Shown here one piece after another: positions 37,101-45,900 of a DNA stretch of 64,000 bases. The notes beneath the pieces were generated by a model. That model searched no databases. It was not told the DNA's origin and was given only the letters and a program-made list of their open reading frames with translations. This DNA is from Chitinophagaceae bacterium (GTDB lineage: Bacteria; Bacteroidota; Bacteroidia; Chitinophagales; Chitinophagaceae): assembly GCA_016720745.1 (NCBI GenBank), contig JADKKA010000018.1, positions 682,001 to 746,000 of the forward strand, written 5' to 3'. A program made the position numbers and the translations under genes. Each line of letters begins with the position of its first letter. Position 1 is the stretch's first letter.

Positions 37101-37638
37101 TATTGGTATTTACCGGATCGATGGTAATGGCAAAGGCAGTCATCCAGGAAGCATTCTGATCAGTCAGGGGGATCCAACTGGCACCACCATTGCTGGTTTT
37201 CCAGATACCACCTCCGGGTGAGCAAACATAAATCACCTGTTCATTGGAGGGATGAATGGCCAGATAAGTGAGCCGGCCTGTGCCCGGATTCCAACTGGTC
37301 GTGCGGTTCCAGCCACTGGGGCCTAAGGGAATCCAGTTGGCAGCAGTAGCGCTGTTGCGCATTTGCCTGGTTGACTGCTGGTATTGGTTCCAGTCGCCGG
37401 AAGGTTGAATATAGTAGCCGTTTTCATCGGTATGAAATTTTCTTTCATACAACCAGCGTTGAAATTGTTTGTAGCCGGTACCACGACCCATTCCGACCTG
37501 CTGAAAATGCAGATCGGCGATTCGTTCAGCTTCTTTGATGCTGATATCCGTCCTATCCATCAGCGCATAAATATCAGTTTGTGAAAAGGCATTGACGGTG
37601 CAGGTAAATGCCAGCAGGAACAGCAGGGATTTTTTCAT
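34162..37638 (-). CDS. Type IX-secreted BNR/VPS10-like propeller protein with PKD and sorting domains
   Basis: 1158 residues. A signal peptide ending NAFSQ (1-20) is followed by many sialidase/VPS10-type repeats in about residues 95-730 (IWKTSNGGASW, IKSTDGGSNWTSTG, VYRSTDNGVSWTQVG). A PKD domain lies at about 745-825 (YAWTFPGGSPASS, YTTPGTYAVTLTV), then two Ig-like modules (TWYRNGFPIAGTSGLT). The last ~75 residues are a type A sorting domain (LYPVPTTGRVTFDFYI, AAGIYTFRMTVGG). It is predicted to be cell-surface attached or released. The propeller could bind or degrade glycans or proteins; no catalytic residues were identified. Confidence 0.9.
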   Translation of the reverse strand: MKKSLLFLLAFTCTVNAFSQTDIYALMDRTDISIKEAERIADLHFQQVGMGRGTGYKQFQRWLYERKFHTDENGYYIQPSGDWNQYQQSTRQMRNSATAANWIPLGPSGWNRTTSWNPGTGRLTYLAIHPSNEQVIYVCSPGGGIWKTSNGGASWIPLTDQNASWMTAFAITIDPVNTNIVYAGIANNAGVIKSTDGGSNWTSTGAGPSGTVRKILIHPSATNIVFVAATNGIWRSVNAGTNWTQVHTGSKEDIEFKPDDLNIMYASGGDVYRSTDNGVSWTQVGAAQGITNTGRTLVAVSPANANVVYAVQASGSSFGRLYKSTDAGLNFTTTVVGNAASGTNYFGYESSGTGTGGQAGYDMAMDISPVNANDVYIAGIICWRSTNGGTSFTPLTEWFLPNSLGYNHADVHGLFWVNSSLYSLSDGGIYKSTDNGDNWTDLSPGLNIRQFYRIANSQVNANIITGGAQDNGSVTRQSSGNWADWLGADGMEGLVSPTDPLKIWGTSQNGALYRSVNGGNTYSGLGQPSSGQWVTPLWIHPTNETILYGGWTGVYKSTNSGSTWTNLSAGTISTSLADLAVSPSNPNYIYASNGSILYVTTNDGATWATRTAPATINDIAIDPTNPDKIWIACNSTSNRVLVSTDAGATFTNISSNLPAIIARTVVVDDQVPRNIYVGMNIGVYHKLESDAGWGNYSDNLPLVAINELEIQKAAGKLRVATYGRGVWESPLASSCASTIPVADFSASTVTICANQSIIFTNNSTNCSSTYAWTFPGGSPASSTATSPTVTYTTPGTYAVTLTVTTPGGADTKTISNYITVNTNLTHQASISSPNANICEGQSASFILSNLNPGTAPQIEWRKNGVLIPGTNGLTAINLSGLANGDQITAQETSSLSCASPSVITTNSITVAVSPIVSHTVSITASKTSLCAGESVSFTLSNTNAGTTPVITWYRNGFPIAGTSGLTTITIPNPANGDIINVREESSARCVNQLAATSNFITLIVYPVPPKPSISQSVGNLISSAASGNQWFNLSNPVSGAISQIYRPVANGTYRVQVTLNGCVSPVSDPITMNIEGTNKLYPVPTTGRVTFDFYIPEGAAQYRVELFNSIGQLVHQEDGSGQPGLNRINYQWEKLAAGIYTFRMTVGGTQYKKRLLVQ

Positions 37639-37799
37639 AAAGGGAATAGTGGTTGAGAAAATCAGGAGTCGTAAGGATAAAGGTAAAAAATTGATTGGGA
37701 TGTAATAATTCTTGTGGAAGGATTATATGGCTGGAAAAAACAGAGAGCAATTTGGCTTGTTGTAAATACGAGCGGAGGAATGGGAAAATACGAGGCTGA

Positions 37800-38774
37800 T
37801 TATTCATGTTCCCGCCCCTTGATAGCAGCTTGCTTCCAGGCATTGTTGAGGGATTCAAATTCCAGCAAATCTGCTGCGCTGAGTTCGGTATGACTGAGTT
37901 GTGCCAGACTGGGTTGTCCGGCATTGACCCAGGCGGTGTACCAGCAGGAGGCAATGGCAAAAATCGATTGCCGCATTCTTCTCTCGATCATGCCTTTGAG
38001 TCTTTTATCATAGGCCAGTGAGAAGGCAGTGGAATACTGGCGGATGATGATTCCGTTTCTTTCTTCAAAAGCATATTTCTGGTCTGTTGGAAAAGAGCGG
38101 CTGAGTTCTTTTTCCATTTGTAAAACGGTATCGGCAGCAGCGGCACTTTCCAGTATTCTTTTCCAGAAAAAATCCGGCAGGTTTTTAATATAGCTGGCTT
38201 TCCCGATAAAGAGATCCCAGTCTGTTTCGGCCAGTAATTCCGGTATACGGCTTTCCCAGAAACCATGAATGCCTTTCTGATTGCTGTATTGTCCGTTATG
38301 ATTACTGCAGGCATGCAGGGGAACATGTGCATCGGCGATGTAATGCCCCAGTTCGGCAGAGTAACGGAGAATCTTTACCTGATTTTTTTCTTTGAAGGCA
38401 TTGGTGAGCCGGTGCATCATGGTTTGCAACCACCAGGGAACGATGCCATATGTGTTGAGGGTATCGGCGGAATACTTTTTCACGGCATCCTCCCATTTCC
38501 GGGGAAGGGAGTCATAAGGATATTTGCCGTAGTGATCAATATCGATATAATGCCTGGGTGCTTCTTCCGGTATGGCGTACCTTCTTTTATCCGGATCAAC
38601 GGCATGGTCTGTAATAAATATGATATTCGGTTTGTACAGCTGCATCATTTCCGGTGGCAGCAGGAAGACGGCCTGCTGATTGATTTTGCGATGGGCATAG
38701 AAGCCCCAGCAAAAACAGGGAATGGCAGCACCGGTTAAAACAAAAACTAATATGAATCGTCGCAGGAGAGGCAT
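37800..38774 (-). CDS. S1/P1-nuclease / zinc-dependent phospholipase C-fold protein
   Basis: 324 residues with a signal peptide (about 1-23; IPCFCWGFYAHRKIN). Zinc ligands of the three-metal P1/phospholipase C fold are visible: the mature N-terminal Trp in WGFYAHRKIN, DHAVDPDKRR, HYIADAHVPLHACSNHNG and GIHGFWESRI. It would cleave single-stranded nucleic acid or phospholipid outside the cytoplasm; the family's substrate cannot be told from sequence. It ends six bases before DUF502 begins on the same strand, so the two are probably co-transcribed. Confidence 0.85.
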   Translation of the reverse strand: MPLLRRFILVFVLTGAAIPCFCWGFYAHRKINQQAVFLLPPEMMQLYKPNIIFITDHAVDPDKRRYAIPEEAPRHYIDIDHYGKYPYDSLPRKWEDAVKKYSADTLNTYGIVPWWLQTMMHRLTNAFKEKNQVKILRYSAELGHYIADAHVPLHACSNHNGQYSNQKGIHGFWESRIPELLAETDWDLFIGKASYIKNLPDFFWKRILESAAAADTVLQMEKELSRSFPTDQKYAFEERNGIIIRQYSTAFSLAYDKRLKGMIERRMRQSIFAIASCWYTAWVNAGQPSLAQLSHTELSAADLLEFESLNNAWKQAAIKGREHE

Positions 38775-38780
38775 GACCGT

Positions 38781-39440
38781 TTATTTCTTCTCTTCTTCTT
38801 CTGTATCCACCACACCACCGGTAACGGCATATTTCATACTATCACCCGGACTGATTCTTTCAATTTTCCTGATCTTATGCCTTGGAAGTACATAAAGCTG
38901 ACCGGCCCAGTTATAAGCCTGGGGTACATAGATGGCTACCATTTCGGCACCCATATCAAATTTGTGCATCTCTTCATCTGTTACAAAACCGATGATCCAT
39001 ACATTTTCTGAAAATACATTGGCGAGTACCGACTGATTGAATTTCTTTTTCTCACCGGCGACTGCGCCAAAGAAATCGCGAACAGAGGAATAGATGTATT
39101 TCACACCTGGGGTTTTTTCCAGCCAGGAATCAAAGAGATTGAATAAGCGCGAACGGATAAAGACAGAACTCAGGTAACCGATCAGGATAATTGAAACGAG
39201 TATGATCCCAAACCCGGCGCCATAGTTCTTGACCCGGTACCGGATGATGGTGCCGGTAGCATCTTTGACGGGTTCTCTGAAAATCGGCAGCCAGTTGTCT
39301 ACCGTAGATACGATCCAGTAAATAGAATAAATGGTCACTGCCACCGGGGCAATGATCAGTAAACCCTGCAGCAGATAATTGAATATCTTCTTGAACCTGA
39401 AGGGTTCATCCGGCAAATAACGAAAAAATCCTTTCCTCAT
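38781..39440 (-). CDS. DUF502 membrane protein
   Basis: 219 residues from MRKGFFRYLPDEPF; the open frame extends upstream to 39575, but that part overlaps the tetR promoter and lacks coding character. Two transmembrane helices at about 18-40 (LLQGLLIIAPVAVTIYSIYW) and 78-100 (GFGIILVSIILIGYLSSVF) are followed by the family block TPGVKYIYSSVRDFFGAVAG and VAIYVPQAYNWAGQLYVLPR. Conserved across bacteria and plants (COV proteins). Function in bacteria unknown. Confidence 0.88.
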   Translation of the reverse strand: MRKGFFRYLPDEPFRFKKIFNYLLQGLLIIAPVAVTIYSIYWIVSTVDNWLPIFREPVKDATGTIIRYRVKNYGAGFGIILVSIILIGYLSSVFIRSRLFNLFDSWLEKTPGVKYIYSSVRDFFGAVAGEKKKFNQSVLANVFSENVWIIGFVTDEEMHKFDMGAEMVAIYVPQAYNWAGQLYVLPRHKIRKIERISPGDSMKYAVTGGVVDTEEEEKK

Positions 39441-39525
39441 AAACAGCCCGTTAAGACATAAAGGTAGGGGCAATTTTTCGGCGAACAGGGGGAAAAAACC
39501 GGTATAAACGGGGATTTTTCGGGAT

Positions 39526-39553
39526 GGAAACTTTGGTAACGAAAAAAGTTTCC
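39526..39553. promoter_or_regulatory. Candidate TetR operator
   Basis: GGAAACTT (39526-39533) and AAGTTTCC (39546-39553) form a perfect 8-bp inverted repeat, 28 bp in all. It overlaps the -33 element and fills the spacer to the -7 element of the efflux operon, so a bound dimer would block RNA polymerase. Binding by the downstream TetR protein is inferred from position. Confidence 0.6.
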
Positions 39554-39562
39554 ATAGTTTTG
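39532..39562 (+). promoter_or_regulatory. Complete Bacteroidota promoter of the efflux operon
   Basis: -33 TTTG at 39532-39535 and -7 TAGTTTTG at 39555-39562, spacer 19 bases, the best consensus match in the window. The ATG of the tetR gene is 15 bases downstream. Confidence 0.7.
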
Positions 39563-39577
39563 CGCCTCTAATCAATT

Positions 39578-40216
39578 ATGGAAATCAGGGACAGAATAAT
39601 AGAAAAGGCGAATGAACTCTTTATGCAGTTCGGGATCCGCTCCGTGTCGATGGATGATATTGCCAACGGTCTGGGGATGAGCAAAAAGACTTTATACCAG
39701 CACTTTGCAGACAAAGACGAGCTGGTGATGGCGGTGGTGGATATCCATATCCTGCAGATGCAGGGTGATTGCAGCTCCTGCCGGACGGAAGCCAAAGACG
39801 CCATCCATGAAATATTCAATACCATGGATATCCTGTTACAGGAATTCAGTAACATGAACCCCATGGTACTGTATGATCTTGAAAAATTTCATTTCAAGGC
39901 TTACCAGAAATTCAGGCAACACAAAGACAGCTATCTCTTAAAAGTGATCCGGGATAATATTGAATGGGGAATCCGCGATGAATTGTACCGGCCCGAGATC
40001 AATATTGAGATCATGTCAAAATTCAGGCTGGAATCCATGATGCTTGCATTTGATATCAACCTTTTTCCTCCCGGAAAATTCAATCTGGCTGCTACATCCA
40101 ATATGATTCTCGAGCATTTTATATATGGAGTAGCCACCATCAAAGGACATAAACTGATACAGAAATACAATGACCAACGCAAAAAACAAGTGGTATATGA
40201 GGAACATAAAAAGTAA
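39578..40216 (+). CDS. TetR/AcrR-family repressor of the efflux operon
   Basis: 212 residues. N-terminal helix-turn-helix at about 8-55 (ANELFMQFGIRSVSMDDIA, LGMSKKTLYQHFADKDELV). The C-terminal ligand domain is helical with a CSSC pair (GDCSSCRTEA) near residue 67. It is first in an operon tetR-tolC-MFP-RND, so it probably represses its own operon through the palindrome at 39526-39553 and releases it on binding an efflux substrate. It overlaps the next gene's start by 20 bases. Confidence 0.92.
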   Translation: MEIRDRIIEKANELFMQFGIRSVSMDDIANGLGMSKKTLYQHFADKDELVMAVVDIHILQMQGDCSSCRTEAKDAIHEIFNTMDILLQEFSNMNPMVLYDLEKFHFKAYQKFRQHKDSYLLKVIRDNIEWGIRDELYRPEINIEIMSKFRLESMMLAFDINLFPPGKFNLAATSNMILEHFIYGVATIKGHKLIQKYNDQRKKQVVYEEHKK

Positions 40217-41615
40217 CAAATGGCTGGCGATGCTGTTGCTGTTGCCGGGATTGGCGATGGCGCAGGCCGATTCGGCAAAAACAATTACCCGTCATGAATT
40301 CACGGTGCAGCAGGTGGTGGACTATGCCATGAAGAACAATGTGAATGTAAAAAATGCATTACTGCAGGTAAAAATCCAGGAACAACAGAACCGGGCATTT
40401 ACTTCAGCGGCCTATCCGCATATCAATGCGAGTCTGGGTACCACTTATAACCCGGCTGTAGCAACCCAGGTAATCCCCAATTTTATTTCACCGGCCACTT
40501 ACCAGGTGCTGATTGACCAGGGGGTGAAGGATGGCAGTGGTAACCCGATCCAGATGCCGAATGATTTTGGCAATATCGCGGCACAGTTCGGTACAAAATT
40601 CAGTGCATCAGCCGGAATCAGTCTGAGCCAGATCCTCTTCGACGGACAGGTGTTTGTTGGATTAATGGCCCGGGATGCTGCCATCAAGCTGTACGAGAAA
40701 ACAGCGGATGTAACCAGTGAGCAGATCAAGGCGAATATTTACAAAGTATATTATCAGCTGACGGTCAGCAAAACCCAGATTGAAATGCTGGATGCCATTA
40801 TTGCGCTCACCGAAAAAAACCTGCGTGATACGAGGATCATATATGAGAATGGGTTCAGGGAAAAACTGGATGTGGACAAGGAAACCGTTCGCCTGGCGAA
40901 TCTGCAAACGGAAAAGCAGAAACTGCTGAATCAGATTTCCAATGGTTACTATGCATTGAAACTGCTGATCGGCATGCCCATCAGTGATGAACTGGTATTA
41001 ACCGATAAGGTCACTGAAAATGAAGTAAAAGACGGCGTACTGGAAGCCAACAATTACAAATACGAAGACCGGAAAGAATACCAGCAGGCACAGATTTCCA
41101 AACAATTGCTGGAGTACAATGTAAGACGCTACAAACTTTCCCAGATCCCAACGGTGTCTCTCAATGCACTGTATGCTAAAAATGCACAGCGGGACAAATG
41201 GAATTTCTTTGGCCGGGGCGACTGGTTCAGTGTATCCAATATCAACCTGAATGTGTCAATTCCCATCTTCAACGGGTTCTTTACCAAATCAAAAATTCAG
41301 GAAGCAAGGATTGAAGTGGATAAAGTGAACAACCAGATCGAAAGCATGAAACTCTGGATTGACAATGATGTGGTAGCAGCCCGGAATAATTACCGGAATG
41401 CTATTGCCACCATGGATTACCAGAAGAAAAATATGGAGCTGGCGGAAAAAATTTACCAGCAGACCAAGAAAAAATATGAAGTAGGTACCGGTTCCCAGAT
41501 TGAGATCGTGGCCGCACAGACAGAAATGAAATCAGCCCAGACCAATTATGTGTCTGCCCTGTATGATGCGATCATTGCCAAAGTGGATTACCTGAAAGCA
41601 ACCGGAAAATTATAA
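40197..41615 (+). CDS. TolC-family outer-membrane efflux protein
   Basis: 472 residues from MRNIKSNKWLAM; signal peptide ends GLAMAQ. The open frame starts at 40170, but the signal peptide supports 40197. The two OEP repeats with long helices are visible (QVVDYAMKNNVNVKNALLQV; IYQQTKKKYEVGTGSQIEIV near the end). It is the outer-membrane duct for the RND pump. Second gene of the operon. Confidence 0.94.
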   Translation: MRNIKSNKWLAMLLLLPGLAMAQADSAKTITRHEFTVQQVVDYAMKNNVNVKNALLQVKIQEQQNRAFTSAAYPHINASLGTTYNPAVATQVIPNFISPATYQVLIDQGVKDGSGNPIQMPNDFGNIAAQFGTKFSASAGISLSQILFDGQVFVGLMARDAAIKLYEKTADVTSEQIKANIYKVYYQLTVSKTQIEMLDAIIALTEKNLRDTRIIYENGFREKLDVDKETVRLANLQTEKQKLLNQISNGYYALKLLIGMPISDELVLTDKVTENEVKDGVLEANNYKYEDRKEYQQAQISKQLLEYNVRRYKLSQIPTVSLNALYAKNAQRDKWNFFGRGDWFSVSNINLNVSIPIFNGFFTKSKIQEARIEVDKVNNQIESMKLWIDNDVVAARNNYRNAIATMDYQKKNMELAEKIYQQTKKKYEVGTGSQIEIVAAQTEMKSAQTNYVSALYDAIIAKVDYLKATGKL

Positions 41616-41627
41616 TTATCAAAACGT

Positions 41628-42872
41628 ATGGATATGCAAACCCTGAATAAAACCAACATGATGTATAAATCATTCAAATCAATGACAGCAGCGGCAATCG
41701 TCGTTCTGCTGCTGGCATCCTGCGGTGGCAGTGCCAAGGAAAAGAAAGGCGATATCAATGACCTGAAAGCCAAAATAGAAAAACTGAAGAAGGAGAAGAA
41801 AAAACTGGATACCGATATCAAAAAACTGGAAGATGATCTGGCCAAGGCCGATCCGAAATCTGCCCAGACAATGAAGCTGGTTGCAGTGGATACGATCCGT
41901 ATTCAGGACTTCAGTCATTATATTGAACTGCAGGGCAAGATTGATGCAGAAGGAATGGCCTATGTAGCTCCGAAAGGACAGGGCGGACTGGTGAAAGCGA
42001 TCTATGTAAAATCCGGTCAGAAGGTTGGCAGGGGTCAGCTGATCCTGAAACTGGATGATGCGATGGCCCGTCAGGGAGTGGTAGCGGCCCAGCAGCAAAC
42101 TGGTCAGTTGAAAGCCAGGCTGGCACAGGCGCAAACCGTACTTGAGCGCTATGAAAATCTCTGGAAGCAAAATATTGGAGCGGAGATTCAGGTGATCAAT
42201 GCCCGTGCCGATGTGGAAGCGCTGGCTGCACAATTAAGAGCAGCCCAGGCCCAGGTGGCCATGGCACAGGAGCAGGCGAATATGAGTAATGTTTATGCAG
42301 AGATCAGCGGAGTGGTGGATGAGATCAATGTAAAAGTGGGTGAATTCTTTTCGCCTCAGTCTGCCGCTAACCCCAATATGGGCATCCGGATCGTCAACAA
42401 TAGTAACCTGAAGATCGTGACCAATGTTCCTGAGAATTATATTTCAAGAGTGAAAAAAGGAGATAAAGTGGAAGTGCTGGTACCGGAGTCCAATGGTGTT
42501 TTCCCTTCTATTATCAATGTAGTGGGTGTATCCATTGATCCGGTTACACGTTCATTCACCGCTGAAGCCAAACTGCCTTCTAATCCTTTGCTGAAACCTA
42601 ATCAAACGGCAACGATGAAAATTCTTGATTACGAAGCAAAAGCAGCCGTAACGGTACCGGTGAATGTGGTACAGAGTGATGAAAAAGGGAAGTATGTATA
42701 TGTGATGGAGAAAAACGGAGACAAACTGGTGGCCCGTAAAAAAACCGTGATCGTGGGTGAAGCCTATCAAGCTGTGATTGAAGTGAAGAGCGGATTAAGT
42801 GGCGGTGATGTGATCATCACTGAAGGCTATCAGACTGTGTACGATGGCCAGGGAATTACCACCGGTAAATAA
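41628..42872 (+). CDS. RND efflux periplasmic adaptor (membrane-fusion lipoprotein)
   Basis: 414 residues. Lipobox LLLASC (Cys about 32) anchors it to the inner-membrane outer face. A Lys/Glu-rich coiled-coil stretch (about 45-75) precedes the biotinyl-lipoyl halves (GLVKAIYVKSGQKVGRGQ; YAEISGVVDEINVKVGEFFS) around an alpha-hairpin rich in Gln/Ala. The membrane-proximal end reads VPVNVVQSDEKGKYVYVM. It joins TolC to the RND permease. Start could also be MMYKSFK at 41658. Confidence 0.94.
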   Translation: MDMQTLNKTNMMYKSFKSMTAAAIVVLLLASCGGSAKEKKGDINDLKAKIEKLKKEKKKLDTDIKKLEDDLAKADPKSAQTMKLVAVDTIRIQDFSHYIELQGKIDAEGMAYVAPKGQGGLVKAIYVKSGQKVGRGQLILKLDDAMARQGVVAAQQQTGQLKARLAQAQTVLERYENLWKQNIGAEIQVINARADVEALAAQLRAAQAQVAMAQEQANMSNVYAEISGVVDEINVKVGEFFSPQSAANPNMGIRIVNNSNLKIVTNVPENYISRVKKGDKVEVLVPESNGVFPSIINVVGVSIDPVTRSFTAEAKLPSNPLLKPNQTATMKILDYEAKAAVTVPVNVVQSDEKGKYVYVMEKNGDKLVARKKTVIVGEAYQAVIEVKSGLSGGDVIITEGYQTVYDGQGITTGK

Positions 42873-42912
42873 GTGCAACCAACAATGACCTGTTGACTAA
42901 AATATTTATAAG

Positions 42913-45900
42913 ATGAACATCTTAGAAGGCGTTTCAAAAAAATTCAAAGAGTTTAAACCAACCAGTTGGGCCATTGATAACCGGACGGCAGTCTATATCA
43001 TTGCCATTCTGATTTCGGTGTACGGACTGATGAAGTTCAACTCCATGCCCAAGGAACAGTTTCCGGATATTGTGGTGCCGACTATTTCCGTTGCCACTGT
43101 ATATGTAGGGAATTCTCCCAAGGATATCGAGAACCTGGTTACCCGTCCCATTGAAAAACAACTCAAGGGAATCAGTGGTGCCAAAGTGAATAAGATTCAA
43201 AGTACTTCCCAGGCTGATTATAGTCTGATTGTGGTGGAATTTGACACCGATGTAAAAACTGATCTGGCCAAGCAGAAAGTAAAAGATGCAATTGACAAAG
43301 CCCGGGCTGATCTACCCACCGATTTAACCAAGGAGCCCGATGTACAGGAATTTGCCTTTAGTGAAATGCCTATCATGTTTGTGAATGTGAGCGGTGATTA
43401 CGAAGGCATCAAACTGAAAGAGTATGCGGATAAGATGCAGGATAAGTTTGAAGCATTGGGAGAAGTAACCCGTGCGGAAATTGTGGGTGCACCGGAAAGA
43501 GAGATCCAGGTCAATGTGGATCCTTATAAAATGACGGCAGCCCGTGTGAGCTTTATGGATGTAGAGAATGCCATTTCCCGCGAAAACAATGATATCACTG
43601 GTGGTTTGATTGAAGTAGGGAATATGAAGCGGACGGTTATGGTCAAGGGACAGTTTCACAGCGTGGAGGATATGAAGAATATTGTGGTGCGCAGTAGTGC
43701 CCAGGGGGCTTCGGTTTATCTCAGGGATATTGCGGAATTAAAAGATACCATTAAAGATAAAGACAGTTATGCGCGGCTGGATGGCAAGAATGTGGTTACC
43801 CTCAATATTGTAAAAAGAGCTGGTGAGAACCTGATTAATTGTGCTGATAAGGTAAAAGCGGCGGTGGCAGAAATGCAGAAAGCCGAAGAATTGCCCAAGG
43901 ATTTAAGGGTGGAGTTTACCGGAGATACCAGTAAACAAACCAAGACTTCTTTTAATGAACTCATCAACACCATTATCATTGGTTTTATCCTGGTATTGCT
44001 GATCCTGATGTTCTTCATGGGAGTCACCAATGCCTTCTTTGTAGCATTGAGTGTACCATTGAGTGTGTTTGTGGCCTTTTTGTTCCTTCCGATTGCCGAT
44101 GGAATTGTGGGTACCAGTGTTACCCTGAATTTTATTGTGCTTTTTGCCCTGCTATTCGGTTTAGGGATTATTGTGGATGATGCCATTGTGGTGATTGAAA
44201 ACACACACCGTATTTTCAATAACGGGAAAGTACCGATTGTGCGAAGTGCCAAGGAAGCGGCCGGGGAAGTATTTATTCCCGTACTGGCCGGTACTGCCAC
44301 AACACTGGCTCCTTTCTTCCCCCTGTTGTTCTGGAAAGGATTGATCGGAAAGTTCATGATCTACCTTCCTACCATTCTGATCCTTACCCTGGCAGCTTCC
44401 CTGATCGTGGCTTTTATCTTTAACCCGGTATTTGCCGTGAACTTCATGAAACCGGAGGGAAAGGAATTTGAGAAACCTAAGAAAGCGGTGTTCAGGAGCA
44501 AATGGTTCATCACCTTCATCATTGCCGGTGTTTTGTTACACCTGCCGGGTATGCATGGGGTGGCTAACTTTTCATTGCTGATGGCGGCATTAATGGTCTT
44601 CAATTCCTATGTATTGAATGATGTGATCCATCGTTTTCAGAATAAGGCCCTCCCTAAACTGATGGAGCGATATGAAAAATTATTACGCTGGATCCTGGTT
44701 GGAAAAAGACCAATTTGGGCATTTGTCTCTCTTTTTGGCATTTTTATTTTCTCTTTCGGATTACTGATGGTCAGGGGTAACAAATCTACTTTCTTCCCCA
44801 GCGGTGATCCCAATTTTGTTTATGTCTATCTCAAACTTCCGGTAGGTACTGATGTGAAATACACCGACAGCATCACCCGTGTACTGGAGAAAAGAGTAGA
44901 GAAAGTGCTGGAAAAAGAATTGCCACGCAATAATCCCAAGGGTATCGTGGAAAGTGTGATTGCCAATGTAGCGGTGAGTGCCAATAATCCCCGTGATAAT
45001 AACCGTTCGGTACAGCCACACCTCGGACGTATCCAGGTTTCCTTTGTAGAATTTGAAAAACGTCATGGCAAGAGCAGCATGCCTTTCAAAGATGCGATCC
45101 GCGATGCTGTACAGGGTATCCCCGGCACCAATGTGGAAGTGGCACAGGAAGATGGCGGACCACCCACTGACCCACCGGTGAATATTGAAGTGCAGGGAGA
45201 CAATTTTGAAAGCATAGCAGTGATTGCTTCTCAGCTTTACAATTTCCTGGATACAAATAAAGTGGAAGGAATTGAAAACCTGCAACCCGATGTAGACCTC
45301 AATAACCCGGAGATCACCATCAATGTCGATCGTGAAAAAGCCATGTTTGAAGGATTGAGCACCGGACAAATAGGAATGGAAATCCGCACGGCAGTATTCG
45401 GAAAAGAAGTGAGTAAGATCAAAGATGGAGAGGATGAGTATAAGATACAGTTACGTTATACCGATCTGATGCGGAATAATATCACTGATCTGTTGAATAT
45501 GCGGATCACATTCATGGATATGAATACCATGCAGGTGAAATCGATCCCCCTTAGTTCGGTGGCCTCGGTGGATTACACCAATACAACGGGTGGGGTGAAG
45601 CGTAAAAATGTAAAAAGAACCATCCAGTTACAAAGTAATGTATTGGATCCTACACTGGTAGGGCCCATCAATAAAGCCCTTCAGATTAAGATTGATGAGT
45701 TTAAGAATATTGTGAAGATACCAGCGGATGTGACAATCCGGTTAAGCGGGCAGAGTGAGCAAGAGAAAGAAACACAGTCCTTCCTGGGAACTGCCTTTAT
45801 GATTGCAGTGGGTCTGATCTTCCTGATCCTGGTATTGCAGTTCAACTCGATGAGTAAACCATTTATCGTGATCACCGAGATCTTCTTCTCCGTGATCGGG

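Noticed and set aside
37574..37960. Minus-strand frame beside the large surface-protein gene
   Set aside because: It overlaps the S1/P1-like gene and the 5' end of the surface-protein gene, and has no recognisable features.
39441..39575. Upstream extension of the DUF502 gene
   Set aside because: It overlaps the tetR promoter and operator and lacks similarity to the family N-terminus.
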